Assembly: GCA_964528825.1 (NCBI GenBank)
Contig: CAZGVB010000002.1
Coordinates: 30,567 to 94,566 of the forward strand
Source of the DNA: RGIG5612 sp964528825
GTDB lineage: Bacteria; Bacillota; Clostridia; Lachnospirales; Lachnospiraceae
Reading direction: 5' to 3'
Length of the DNA: 64,000 bases
In this document: in pieces, positions 1-7,569 of the stretch
How the letters are laid out: each line of letters begins with the position of its first letter
How positions within the stretch are numbered: position 1 is the stretch's first letter
Notes under the pieces: model-generated
Seen by the model: the letters and a program-made list of their open reading frames with translations, nothing else
What the model was told of the DNA's origin: nothing
Database searches by the model: none
Program-made: the position numbers and the translations under genes

Positions 1-771
1 TACATAATATGGCTCACATGACGATATGCCGAGTCCTCTCCTTTGCCCGATCGTATAATGTATGATCCCTTTATGAATACCCAGGAAATTGCCTTTTGTA
101 TCCACGAAATCTCCCTGTGCAGGTACTTTGCCCGTATATTTGTCTATCACCTTCGTATAATCACCGTCGGGTACAAAGCATATATCCTGGCTGTCCGGCT
201 TGTCTGCATTCACAAAGCCGCTCTCCTGTGCCAATCTGCGTGTCTCCTCCTTTGACATATTGCCGAGCGGAAGCAGGATATGAGCCAGTTTTTCCTGTGT
301 CAGGGAATATAATACATAGCTTTGATCCTTTTCCTTATTTAAGGACTTTTTCAGTATATATTTCCCGTCCGCAGCCTTCTCTATCCTTGCATAATGACCC
401 GTGACAAGATATTCGCATCCAAGACTCTCGGCCGCCTCATAGAGCATGCCAAACTTGATATACTTATTGCATGTCACACACGGATTGGGAGTAATGCCCT
501 CAAGATAGCTGCTCGTAAATGTATCTATCACCTTTTCCTTAAAGGATTTCTTTAGGTTAAATACAAAATAAGGCATATTCAGTCTTGCGGCGACTCTTTT
601 GGCATCAAATATATCGCCCGACAGATACCATGACTGCTCACGATCCCCACACACATGTTCTCTGTCAAACAAATGCATCGTGCATCCTATGCAGTCTATA
701 TTTTTTTGTTTTATAAGAAATGCAGCGACGCTGGAATCAACGCCGCCGCTCATAGCTATAAGAGCTTTCAT
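1..771 (-). CDS. mnmA: tRNA-specific 2-thiouridylase MnmA (3' part cut by window edge)
   Basis: MnmA puts sulfur on C2 of the wobble uridine of tRNA-Lys, -Glu and -Gln, using ATP to adenylate the base and persulfide sulfur from a cysteine desulfurase. Reading the minus strand from ATG at 771, the protein opens MKALIAMSGGVDSS, the PP-loop ATP site (residues 8-14). NPC followed by VTC near residues 96-101 holds the first catalytic cysteine (about Cys98), and SQDIC about 100 residues later holds the second. Some 257 codons are present; roughly 100 C-terminal codons lie outside the window, so no stop is seen. The start has a modest GGTGAT ribosome site. It lies 24 bp after the preceding small gene on the same strand, so the two are probably co-transcribed. 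Confidence 0.95.
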   Translation of the reverse strand, partial: MKALIAMSGGVDSSVAAFLIKQKNIDCIGCTMHLFDREHVCGDREQSWYLSGDIFDAKRVAARLNMPYFVFNLKKSFKEKVIDTFTSSYLEGITPNPCVTCNKYIKFGMLYEAAESLGCEYLVTGHYARIEKAADGKYILKKSLNKEKDQSYVLYSLTQEKLAHILLPLGNMSKEETRRLAQESGFVNADKPDSQDICFVPDGDYTKVIDKYTGKVPAQGDFVDTKGNFLGIHKGIIHYTIGQRRGLGISSCEPYYV

Positions 772-795
772 ATTCGTATCACCGTATTGGCTTTA

Positions 796-1143
796 TCAAT
801 ACCATGCCATGCTGCTGCCCTGCTCATAATCCATCTCATACCAGCCGCCGCCTTCATGTGCATATGACCAGCCGTGCTGATACATTACGAGATTGGTAAT
901 GCGCTCTCTGATGATCTTTACATCTATCTCGGCACGTTCTACAGCGCCGGGCTCTTTTTCAATCTTTTGGTTGTAATTATATTCGGCCTTTGCATATTCA
1001 CCGCAGAGGAATGTGATCATATCATCCATGCTTGTAAACTTTGTAAGCTTCATTGAAAGCTCATCCGCTGAGCTTTTTTCATATGCAGCCTTCTCAGCAT
1101 CTGTCAGAATACCGTTATATGCAAGTCTTTCCTGTTCTGTCAT
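796..1143 (-). CDS. Hypothetical 115-residue protein upstream of mnmA
   Basis: I do not recognise this family. The protein is soluble, acidic and helical in its first two thirds, with no signal peptide, membrane segment or cysteine pair. It ends in an aromatic-rich tail (WSYAHEGGGWYEMDYEQ, then SSMAWY). The ATG at 1143 is well supported by AGGAG eight bases upstream. It is followed after 24 bp by mnmA on the same strand, and a plausible promoter lies at 1185-1213, so it probably heads a two-gene transcript with mnmA. The conserved-looking operon position favours a real gene, but nothing in it indicates a function. Confidence 0.75.
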   Translation of the reverse strand: MTEQERLAYNGILTDAEKAAYEKSSADELSMKLTKFTSMDDMITFLCGEYAKAEYNYNQKIEKEPGAVERAEIDVKIIRERITNLVMYQHGWSYAHEGGGWYEMDYEQGSSMAWY

Positions 1144-1184
1144 TGTAAATTCTCCTCATGCTCACAGCTTTAAATGTTCTTCAG

Positions 1185-1213
1185 ATTTTACCACAAGGCG
1201 CGGCTCTTGTGAA
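1185..1213 (-). promoter_or_regulatory. Putative promoter for the 115-residue gene and mnmA
   Basis: On the minus strand TTCACA (1208-1213) and TAAAAT (1185-1190) are separated by exactly 17 bp, about 40 bp before the ATG at 1143. The spacing is ideal; the boxes match consensus at 4 and 5 of 6 positions. Confidence 0.5.
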
Positions 1214-1234
1214 TATCGTCTTGGGATCATTTTT

Positions 1235-1305
1235 TTGCATGGTCACTGCAGGGTGATCGAATGCGGATCTTTCAGCCGGACAATTTTTTGCACTGCATAT
1301 GTGAG
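1235..1305 (+). repeat. Copy of a dispersed intergenic element, left flank of the tandem array
   Basis: This copy contains a TCTTTC..CCGGACAATTTT block followed by GCACTGCATATGTGAGAT. Closely related text occurs in the gene-free stretches at 6731-6800 (TCTTTCATCCGGACAATTTT, then CAGTACTGCACATGTG) and 13776-13831. Part of it recurs on the opposite strand near 35980-36030. Here it runs directly into the 138-bp tandem array. It has no coding potential. Confidence 0.6.
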
Positions 1306-1890
1306 ATTGCTTATTTTTACTCTGAAAGTCGATCGCTTCGTGCCTTTGGCACTCTCGCGATCGCTATCCGTATTCGCACTCTGGGCTTTCGCCCGACGTG
1401 CTCATACGGCTTAGCCCGTCCTATGTCTGCGCATCTGTGTGAGCTATCGCTTATTTTTACTCTGAAAGTGGATTGCTTCGCTGCTTTGCAGCTCTCGCAA
1501 TCCCCATCCGTATTCGCACTCTGGGCTGCCGCCCTACGTGCTCATACGGCTTAGCCCGTCCTATGTCTGCGCATCTGTGTGAGATTGCTTATTTTTACTC
1601 TGAAAGTCGATCGCTTCGTGCCTTTGGCACTCTCGCGATCGCTATCCGTATTCGCACTCTGGGCTTTCGCCCGACGTGCTCATACGGCTTAGCCCGTCCT
1701 ATGTCTGCGCATCTGTGTGAGCTATCGCNNNNNNNNNNNNNNNNNNNNNNNNNNNNNNNNNNNNNNNNNNNNNNNNNNNNNNNNNNNNNNNNNNNNNNNN
1801 NNNNNNNNNNNNNNNNNNNNNNNNNNNNCCGCCCTACGTGCTCATACGGCTTAGCCCGTCCTATGTCTGCGCATCTGTGTGAGCTATCGC
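1302..1890 (+). repeat. Tandem array of 138-140 bp structured units, interrupted by an assembly gap
   Basis: Full units start at 1302, 1440 and 1580, a fourth starts at 1718 and runs into the gap, and a unit tail follows the gap at 1829. Each unit has TATTTTTACTCTGAAAGT, a nested hairpin, a GGGC/GCCC hairpin and a constant stretch ending GCGCATCTGTGTGAG. Units 1 and 2 differ mainly in the nested stem, with paired substitutions. Stem CGATCGC/GCGATCG (1330-1336/1357-1363) becomes GGATTGC/GCAATCC (1470-1476/1497-1503), and inner GTGCC/GGCAC becomes GCTGC/GCAGC. The array ends with ACTTTCAGAGTAAAAA (1918-1933), the inverse of the unit start. Open frames crossing the array are by-products of the repeat. 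True copy number is unknown because of the gap. Confidence 0.85.
1729..1828. other. Assembly gap of 100 N
   Basis: Exactly 100 consecutive N, the conventional placeholder for a scaffold gap of unknown size. It falls inside the tandem array, as expected when short reads cannot span a repeat. Confidence 0.95.
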
Positions 1891-1929
1891 TCACTCTGAT
1901 GCGCAGCCGCAGGACGGGACTTTCAGAGT

Positions 1930-1961
1930 AAAAAAGAGAAGCCTTTCGACCTCTCTTTTTT
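1930..1961. terminator. Intrinsic terminator-like hairpin at the right end of the array
   Basis: A 10-bp A/T-flanked stem (1930-1939 with 1952-1961) closes a 12-base loop and carries a T run on either strand, so it could stop transcription in both directions. Confidence 0.6.
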
Positions 1962-2094
1962 ATTGGTTAAACACCAGTAGGAAAATATATTATGAATTGT
2001 ATCTGTCTCCGGGGAAGAGACAGAAGGCTTTCTTTATTTGCATTGATAATACTACAAAAAAAGGGGGCGTGCAAACACATTTTAAGTATGATAT

Positions 2095-2161
2095 CATAAG
2101 AAAAACTTATGCAGTACAGATATTTCAAAATAGTCTGTACTCTGCCTGAAGGCTGTATACT
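2095..2161 (+). promoter_or_regulatory. Inverted repeats and -10 box upstream of the LysR gene
   Basis: Two inverted repeats precede the regulator: CATAAG-N5-CTTATG (2095-2111) and AGTACAGA-N13-TCTGTACT (2113-2120 with 2134-2141). A TATACT -10 box follows at 2156-2161, without a clear -35 box. LysR proteins usually bind such interrupted dyads upstream of their targets and often upstream of their own gene, so this is a plausible autoregulatory site. A ribosome site (AAAGGGA) precedes the ATG at 2201. Confidence 0.45.
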
Positions 2162-2200
2162 TAATATGTTTCTGTCTGCAAAAATAAAGGGATTTTACTC

Positions 2201-3094
2201 ATGAATGAAAACCAACTCAGATATTTCATTGCCTCCGCCGAGGCTCTCAGCTTCACGAAAGCTGCCGAGCAATATTATATATCGCAAACTGCCGTAACTC
2301 AGCAGATCCGCGCTCTTGAGGAGTCCTTCGGCTGTCTTCTGTTTGACAGAGGTACAAGGCCTGTGACTTTGACTCCTGCCGGGAGAACTTTTCTTATCGA
2401 GGCAAAAGCTATTGTTGAACGCATGAGCCGTGCAAAGGAAAGGGTCCATGAGGCATCGAGCGGACTTTCGGGCACCTTAAAGATCGGTTATGTTATAGGA
2501 TATGAAAAAAGTCCTCTTCCCTCCGTGATGAGACAATTTCATCACAGGCATTCGGCAATCCTTACTACCTTTTTCAGAGGATACAGTGATGTCCTTGCTG
2601 CCGGACTGTTGAATGATGAATATGACATTCTGTATACATGGGACAGCTCTGATCTCAGATCAAATGATTCTGTCGAATACAAGCTTATAGAAACGGCGCG
2701 TCTTATGGCCGTACTCCATCCCGGGCACCCCTTCGCTCAAAGAAATGAGATCACAAGAAGTGAGCTTAAGGGAGAAAATCTCATATTTGCCTCTCAATCC
2801 TCACAAAAGGATACCTTTGGAGATTCGTTTTTCCTGAATTTATACAAGGATGCGGGATACAAGCCCAATATCATTGCAAGATGCTCTGATATAGAAAGCG
2901 CGCTTATGATGGTAGCCTCCGAACAAGGCATTACCATACTTCCGGAATATTGTATTTCAATGCTTGATCCTGCGGAAAATCTTATTTCCATTCCGCTTGT
3001 CGGAGATTTTGAAAACGAAGAGATCATTGCCGCCTGGAAGAAGGATAATTCCAATCCGGCACTAAAGCTGCTGCTCGATGAAGCGATCTTATAA
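2201..3094 (+). CDS. LysR-family transcriptional regulator
   Basis: A 297-residue protein of normal LysR length. The N-terminal winged helix-turn-helix is clear: LRYFIASAEALSFTKAAEQ, then YISQTAVTQQIRALEE (residues about 6-40). A two-lobed effector-binding domain fills residues 90-297. Binding of a small co-inducer would change DNA contact at target promoters. It stands alone on the plus strand, with the structured repeat array upstream and the convergent decarboxylase gene 67 bp downstream, so its target is not obvious; the dyads in front of it suggest self-regulation. The stop codon lies in a short tandem repeat. Confidence 0.9.
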   Translation: MNENQLRYFIASAEALSFTKAAEQYYISQTAVTQQIRALEESFGCLLFDRGTRPVTLTPAGRTFLIEAKAIVERMSRAKERVHEASSGLSGTLKIGYVIGYEKSPLPSVMRQFHHRHSAILTTFFRGYSDVLAAGLLNDEYDILYTWDSSDLRSNDSVEYKLIETARLMAVLHPGHPFAQRNEITRSELKGENLIFASQSSQKDTFGDSFFLNLYKDAGYKPNIIARCSDIESALMMVASEQGITILPEYCISMLDPAENLISIPLVGDFENEEIIAAWKKDNSNPALKLLLDEAIL

Positions 3095-3145
3095 CTGCTT
3101 AAACGAAATAATCCTATAGCTGCTTAATAAAACAATCCTATAACC
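3090..3145 (+). repeat. 24-25 bp tandem repeat starting at the lysR stop codon
   Basis: TATAACTGCTTAAACG..AATCC (3090-3114) is followed by TATAGCTGCTTAATA..AATCC (3115-3138) and a partial third unit (3139-3145). The first unit contains the TAA stop of the regulator gene. Confidence 0.7.
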
Positions 3146-3161
3146 GACCGGAGGTGCCGTC

Positions 3162-4844
3162 CTATAAGACCACTCTTACCTTTTCGATGCCGTAATGTTC
3201 CATCACCTTAAGTGCTTCTGTGGGTATCACTTCTCCGCTTACAACAATAGGTATAGCGGGTGGACATGCCAAAACGCCGCCCGCATATACTCTTCCGGCC
3301 GCTTCTTTTGCATCTATCGTCTCATAGGGGGCAAATGCCGCATCTACGGGCAGCATAGCCTTTCTTGGCCTTATATTGATATATTCTTCCTTATCTGTAT
3401 ATGTCTTATCTGTATGTGTCTTTTCTATATGTGTCTTATCTATATATGTCTTATCCGTATGTGTCTTATCTATATGCGTCTTTTCATCCGCGTTTATATG
3501 TATCTCTTCACTTGCATTATCCAAGAATGCTGAAATATCTTTTGCATGCTCCGGGCTTAAGCTGTCCTTATCATATTTTGCAAATATTTTCGCAGATGCC
3601 GCCGCCTTTACCAAAGCAAGACAAAGTCTTTTGTAATCATTAGCATCATTTTCCACGGACGGCATGAGGACCAAGACATCCGAGTCCGCATATTCACATT
3701 CTATTCCGTCAAGTCTCAAAAGATCCGCAAGAGCATTTCCGTTCATTCGCATGCCGCGGCAATCTATTGTTATTTTCATAGGCTCACAGACGTCATGATC
3801 GCCGTCCGGTGATATCATCTTAAAGCCTGCCTCCTCTGCCGCATCTTTTATCAACCCGACAGCGTTTATGCATTTCTCAAGATCTTCACTGAAGCCATCT
3901 TCAAGATACGGGTTCAATTTGTCAAGAGAGGCAAGCAGCAGATACGACGGACTTGTCGATCCGAAAAGGGAAAGAGCATATTTAGCCCGGTCTGTATACC
4001 ATAGACAATCATTTTCTTGCAGGGAGCCTTTTTTTATAGCCCTTTTAGATATATGAAGATATGCGCATCCTGTAAGTGCAGGCAATGTCTTATGAGCCGA
4101 ATCGCAGCATATATCGGCACCCAGATCCATCGGATGCAGGCTTTCCTTAAGGAAATGAAGATATGCTCCGTGAGCATTGTCCACAAGCAATGGGATACCG
4201 TATTCATGGGCGGCAGCAGCAATGGCCTTTATATCCTGTATCTGACCAAGATAATTCGGCGAGGTAAGATATACTGCTGCAGGCTTTTCCTGCATTGAGG
4301 CAAGCTTTGCCCTTACAGCATCCGCGCTCACATAACAGGTGCAAAGTGAAGCATCCTTTGACTCGTCATACAGCCATTCGACGTCCATACCCAGAAGAAT
4401 GAGCGCAGTGATAAAAGCATTATGTACATTTCTCGCCGCAAGGATAATATGTCTTCTTTTTTGCAAGCCGTCCGTACATCCCGACATATCATCCATATCT
4501 GCCCACAAAGCGAGCGCAAGCATTGCACGTATACATTGACTTGAGCCTTCCGTGGAATAATATGTTGCAGCAGTATCAAAGATATGCGCGGCATTCTCCT
4601 CACTCTTCTTTATTATGCCCGATGCCGTATACAATGAGTCCGCTCCGCGTATTTCCGTAATATCCATCGCGTTAAAATTGTCTCCGCGTCCCTTGTGACC
4701 GGGCATATGAAAACGGCTCATTCCTGAGCATGCATAATCTCTGAGAAACTCACATATCGGCGCACCCGTATCTTGCGCTTCGTTTGCGTTCTTTCCTGCT
4801 GTACTGTTTACAGATATATTATTTTTTCTATCTTCTTGTGTCAT
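3162..4844 (-). CDS. PLP-dependent Orn/Lys/Arg decarboxylase, Gram-positive type
   Basis: A fold-type I decarboxylase of a basic amino acid, producing agmatine, cadaverine or putrescine in the cytoplasm. Visible marks are FHMPGHKGRGD (residues 45-55), VDNAHGAY with the cofactor-binding Asp222, and CDSAHKTLPAL with Lys252 as the Schiff-base lysine. The C-terminal domain has the family's ACPPAIPIVVSGE end. At 560 residues it is somewhat longer than the usual 480-490, because of an N-terminal leader and a linker (residues about 455-485) made of six pentapeptide repeats. The exact substrate cannot be told from sequence. It follows the SCIFF maturase gene by 31 bp on the same strand. The PotABCD transporter at 41-45 kb also points to polyamine metabolism. 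Confidence 0.9.
   Translation of the reverse strand: MTQEDRKNNISVNSTAGKNANEAQDTGAPICEFLRDYACSGMSRFHMPGHKGRGDNFNAMDITEIRGADSLYTASGIIKKSEENAAHIFDTAATYYSTEGSSQCIRAMLALALWADMDDMSGCTDGLQKRRHIILAARNVHNAFITALILLGMDVEWLYDESKDASLCTCYVSADAVRAKLASMQEKPAAVYLTSPNYLGQIQDIKAIAAAAHEYGIPLLVDNAHGAYLHFLKESLHPMDLGADICCDSAHKTLPALTGCAYLHISKRAIKKGSLQENDCLWYTDRAKYALSLFGSTSPSYLLLASLDKLNPYLEDGFSEDLEKCINAVGLIKDAAEEAGFKMISPDGDHDVCEPMKITIDCRGMRMNGNALADLLRLDGIECEYADSDVLVLMPSVENDANDYKRLCLALVKAAASAKIFAKYDKDSLSPEHAKDISAFLDNASEEIHINADEKTHIDKTHTDKTYIDKTHIEKTHTDKTYTDKEEYINIRPRKAMLPVDAAFAPYETIDAKEAAGRVYAGGVLACPPAIPIVVSGEVIPTEALKVMEHYGIEKVRVVL
3391..3480 (-). repeat. Six in-frame 15-bp repeats in the decarboxylase gene
   Basis: Six contiguous 15-bp units encode KTHID, KTHTD, KTYID, KTHIE, KTHTD and KTYTD. 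They form a charged linker between the catalytic core and the C-terminal domain. The units differ mostly at one or two bases. Confidence 0.9.
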
Positions 4845-4875
4845 TTTATATATTTCTTTGATCTTCAGGTACTTA

Positions 4876-6258
4876 TCAGCCTTCTTCCAGCTGTTTCTTC
4901 GCCTGCAGCATTATGGCACATTCTATGCGCTTGCAAAAGAGCTCACATCCGGGCTTATATATGCCTGATATCGATCCCGACGCATGGTATGCATTTGCCG
5001 CGCATCCGCCGGAGCACCAGAGCTTGGCCCAGCAATCCTTGCATTCTTCTCTTGCATAAACGTTGCATTTTCTGAATTCCTCCTGCTGTTCCTTTGCGGT
5101 GATCCCGTTCCATATATCGCCGAGGCGAAATTTTTCTTCACCTACAAATTGATGGCACGGATATAGATCTCCCCATGGCGTAACTGCCATATATTCCGTA
5201 CCGCTGCCGCAGCCCGATATCCTTTTATAGATGCACGGCCCGCCCGTAAGATCGATCATATAATGATAAAAAGTAAATGGCCTGCCCTCTTTGCGTCTCT
5301 TTTCCATGAGACATGCAAGCTTTTCATACTCATTTTTTACTATCTCAATATCGTCATGGGTGAGACATTGCGGATCATCCGGTGCACATACTACGGGCTC
5401 CATGCTGAGCTCTGTAAAGCCGAGGTCAAGCATGCACTCTATATCCTTTGTAAAATCAGGATTGGCATGCGTAAATGTGCCTCTTATGTAGTAATTCTTG
5501 CCGCCTCTTTTCTTTACGAATTCCTGAAACTTGGGAACTATTCTGTCCCAGCTTCCGTGTCCGGCATAATCTACGCGATATCTGTCATGTATCTCCCTTC
5601 GTCCGTCAAGGCTCAATACGACATTGCTCATCTCTTTGTTGCAGAATTCTATCACCTCGTCGTCTATGAGCATGCCGTTCGTAGTGAGAGTAAAACGGAA
5701 ATTCTTATTATGATCCTTTTCTATGCTGCGCGCATAGAGTACAAGCTGTTTTACAACGTCCCAGTTCATAAGCGGCTCGCCGCCGAAAAAGTCCACCTCA
5801 AGATTGTGTCTGCTGCCCGAATGAGCAATAAGAAAATCAAGGGCCTGCTTGCCCACCTCAAAGCTCATGACCGCCCTATCTCCGTGATATTTGCCCTGGC
5901 TTGCGAAGCAATATGAACAATTCAGATTGCATGTATGCGCTATATGCAGGCAAAGAGCCTTGATAACATCCCCGCTGCGTTCCTTAAAGGTCCGGGCCAT
6001 CGGTTCGTAGTTATCAGGTGTAAAGAGCTGACCGCTTCTCTCAAGCTCTGCTATATCACCATAGCACTGCTCAAGATCCTCTTCTGTCACGTCCTCTCTT
6101 TGACCGTATTTTTCAAGCATTGCACGGATGATATCTTCCTTTGTATTTTCCTTATACATGGCTATCATGTCATAAGCGACCTCATCCACAGCATGTATTG
6201 CTCCCGAGCATGTATCCAGGACAATATTCAGTCCGTCCATTTTATATTGATGCAGCAT
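4876..6258 (-). CDS. scfB: Radical-SAM maturase of the SCIFF peptide
   Basis: The enzyme uses an iron-sulfur cluster and S-adenosylmethionine to install thioether (sactionine-type) links in the SCIFF peptide. Residues 1-95 form the peptide-recognition region. The radical-SAM motif CNLNCSYC places the cluster cysteines at 110, 114 and 117, and FFGGEPL follows. The C-terminal SPASM region carries many cysteines (GPCIYKRISGCGSG; YPCHQF; CKDCWAKLWCSGGCA) for two more clusters. The 460-residue length is typical. The precursor gene lies 198 bp upstream on the same strand, separated by a terminator and a palindromic element, which should lower maturase expression relative to peptide. The identity is known from the SCIFF family of Clostridia; the biological role of the product is not known. 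Confidence 0.95.
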   Translation of the reverse strand: MLHQYKMDGLNIVLDTCSGAIHAVDEVAYDMIAMYKENTKEDIIRAMLEKYGQREDVTEEDLEQCYGDIAELERSGQLFTPDNYEPMARTFKERSGDVIKALCLHIAHTCNLNCSYCFASQGKYHGDRAVMSFEVGKQALDFLIAHSGSRHNLEVDFFGGEPLMNWDVVKQLVLYARSIEKDHNKNFRFTLTTNGMLIDDEVIEFCNKEMSNVVLSLDGRREIHDRYRVDYAGHGSWDRIVPKFQEFVKKRGGKNYYIRGTFTHANPDFTKDIECMLDLGFTELSMEPVVCAPDDPQCLTHDDIEIVKNEYEKLACLMEKRRKEGRPFTFYHYMIDLTGGPCIYKRISGCGSGTEYMAVTPWGDLYPCHQFVGEEKFRLGDIWNGITAKEQQEEFRKCNVYAREECKDCWAKLWCSGGCAANAYHASGSISGIYKPGCELFCKRIECAIMLQAKKQLEEG

Positions 6259-6282
6259 ATTGCCAACCTGCCTTTTTTATAG

Positions 6283-6411
6283 ATTTGTATATTTTCACTC
6301 CGGATCCTCGCACTTCGTGCTCAGACAGCGCCCGTCCCTCATCCGGCGAAAGTGTGTGACCCAGCACTCACCTCTGCATGCAGCCGCAGCACAGAACTTT
6401 TAGAATATACG
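6283..6411 (-). repeat. Palindromic intergenic element between scfA and scfB
   Basis: A hairpin-rich stretch containing CGCACTTCGTGCTC and GCATGCAGCCGCAGC. It is bounded by GTATATTTTCA and the partly inverse TTAGAATATAC. Its composition resembles the array at 1302-1890 and the element near 35842-36042, though overall identity is low. Confidence 0.4.
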
Positions 6412-6415
6412 AAAA

Positions 6416-6435
6416 ATGCCGCCTAATGGCGGCAT
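6416..6435 (-). terminator. Intrinsic terminator after scfA
   Basis: A perfect ATGCCGCC/GGCGGCAT stem with a 4-base loop, followed on the minus strand by TTTTTCG. It lies 21 bp past the scfA stop codon and before scfB, so it would reduce read-through into the maturase. Confidence 0.85.
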
Positions 6436-6456
6436 ACCGATAAAGCTTTTTTATTA

Positions 6457-6606
6457 TTACTTCTCGGTCTTGTTTTCGCACTGCTGATTTGCTATGCCGC
6501 AGCTTGTCTTACATGCTGACTGGCATGATGTCTGGCATTCACCGCATCCGCCGTTCTTGGCGCTGGCACAAAGATCACGTGTTTTAAGAGTTTTGATTCT
6601 TTCCAT
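6457..6606 (-). CDS. scfA: SCIFF ribosomal peptide precursor (six-cysteine peptide)
   Basis: A 49-residue precursor opening MERIKTLKTRDL and containing GGCGECQTSCQSACKTSC, the signature of the SCIFF family conserved across Clostridia. The core cysteines are 21, 24, 28, 32, 36 and 43; an extra cysteine sits at position 13. The start at 6606 is chosen because GAGGGAG lies 5 bases upstream and the protein then begins like other SCIFF peptides; an in-frame ATG 12 codons earlier has no such support. The residue after Cys36 is Gly, where I recall Thr in characterised members. The maturase gene follows on the same strand. Confidence 0.95.
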   Translation of the reverse strand: MERIKTLKTRDLCASAKNGGCGECQTSCQSACKTSCGIANQQCENKTEK

Positions 6607-6730
6607 AATATCTCCCTCGTCAAAATAATGCTTTTCCCGCATTTTTTCTGATTATTGACGCTAAAAAGGATAGCATGACGCGGCATGGATGTCAATTGCT
6701 TTTAGCTGTCATTTACGGCTTAGGTCGCTG

Positions 6731-6800
6731 TAGGGCAATCCGCCTGCACATCTTTCATCCGGACAATTTTCAGTACTGCACATGTGCGATATATCTCACA
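6731..6800 (+). repeat. Copy of the dispersed intergenic element
   Basis: TCTTTCATCCGGACAATTTT followed by CAGTACTGCACATGTGCGAT matches the copy at 1235-1305 and the one at 13776-13831. It ends with a small dyad around CACATGTG. Confidence 0.6.
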
Positions 6801-6836
6801 TGCACAATGTTAACTTTGACACATCAAGCCACGTCC

Positions 6837-7556
6837 TCATATATCGGTATTAATATCATATTTGAGCTTGATGCGGGCTATTGTTGACGAAAGCGGCTTT
6901 ATAAGCAGGAAGATACATATGGCGGATGCGGCTGCATTGGATATGTTCACAGGTATGCCCGCCAGATATATCGCTGCAGCTGTCACTATGCTTATATCCG
7001 CACCGAAATAAAGCACACTGCATGTATCCAGCAATATAGTACTGAATATAAATACGATAAAGAATCCGCATATGGCGGAAATGATATTATGAGTCCTGTT
7101 TATCAGGCCGCACCCGGACAGCAGTCCCGCCGTAAAACCTATCAATCCGTAGCAGAGCATCTGCCACGGAGTCCACGGCCCCTGTCCGAAGATAAAATTG
7201 GATATCAGCATTGAGAGCGCGCCGCACATAAAGCCGCACCGCGGCCCGAGCGCAGATGCAGTTATGATGATCACACCCGCCATAGGCTTGAAATTCGGTG
7301 CCCAGAAAAATGCGGCCCTGCTTACGACCGCAAGTGCCGTCATTACTGCCGCGACCGCAAGATATCTCGCATTTCCTCTGCTTCGCTCAAAATCCATAAA
7401 GAACGGTATCATAGATAATATTGCTATGACAGCTCCCGCAAGATAATATCTCTTGCCTCCCGCAAAATAGGATGCCGCAACAACAGCCGGTATGATCAGG
7501 CAAAAGATTATTATGCTCAATATAAGTATTGTCTTTTTCTTTTTTATTTTATTCAT
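6837..7556 (-). CDS. ECF transporter S component, possibly CbrT-like
   Basis: A 239-residue membrane protein with about six hydrophobic segments, the substrate-binding subunit of an energy-coupling-factor vitamin importer. Diagnostic-looking segments are FFWAPNFKP and GQGPWTPWQMLCYGLIGF. The length is usual for the family. It is the last gene of an ecfT-ecfA-S set on one strand, so it likely works with those dedicated subunits. The combination of a fused double ATPase, a T subunit and an S subunit of this look recalls the CbrTUV cobalamin module, but no B12 riboswitch precedes the operon, so the substrate is inferred only weakly. No strong ribosome site is seen before the ATG at 7556. Confidence 0.8.
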   Translation of the reverse strand: MNKIKKKKTILILSIIIFCLIIPAVVAASYFAGGKRYYLAGAVIAILSMIPFFMDFERSRGNARYLAVAAVMTALAVVSRAAFFWAPNFKPMAGVIIITASALGPRCGFMCGALSMLISNFIFGQGPWTPWQMLCYGLIGFTAGLLSGCGLINRTHNIISAICGFFIVFIFSTILLDTCSVLYFGADISIVTAAAIYLAGIPVNISNAAASAICIFLLIKPLSSTIARIKLKYDINTDI

Positions 7557-7569
7557 TCTAAGTAGAGAC

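Noticed and set aside
1302..1728. Possible CRISPR array
   Set aside because: Units are 138-140 bp with no 25-40 bp direct repeat alternating with unique spacers, and no cas genes are present.
1261..1931. Long open frames on both strands through the tandem array
   Set aside because: They arise because the unit lacks stops in some frames; they cross the N gap, have no ribosome sites and encode repeats of the structured DNA.
5263..5916. 217-residue plus-strand open frame
   Set aside because: Entirely antisense to the clearly conserved SCIFF maturase and without a ribosome site.
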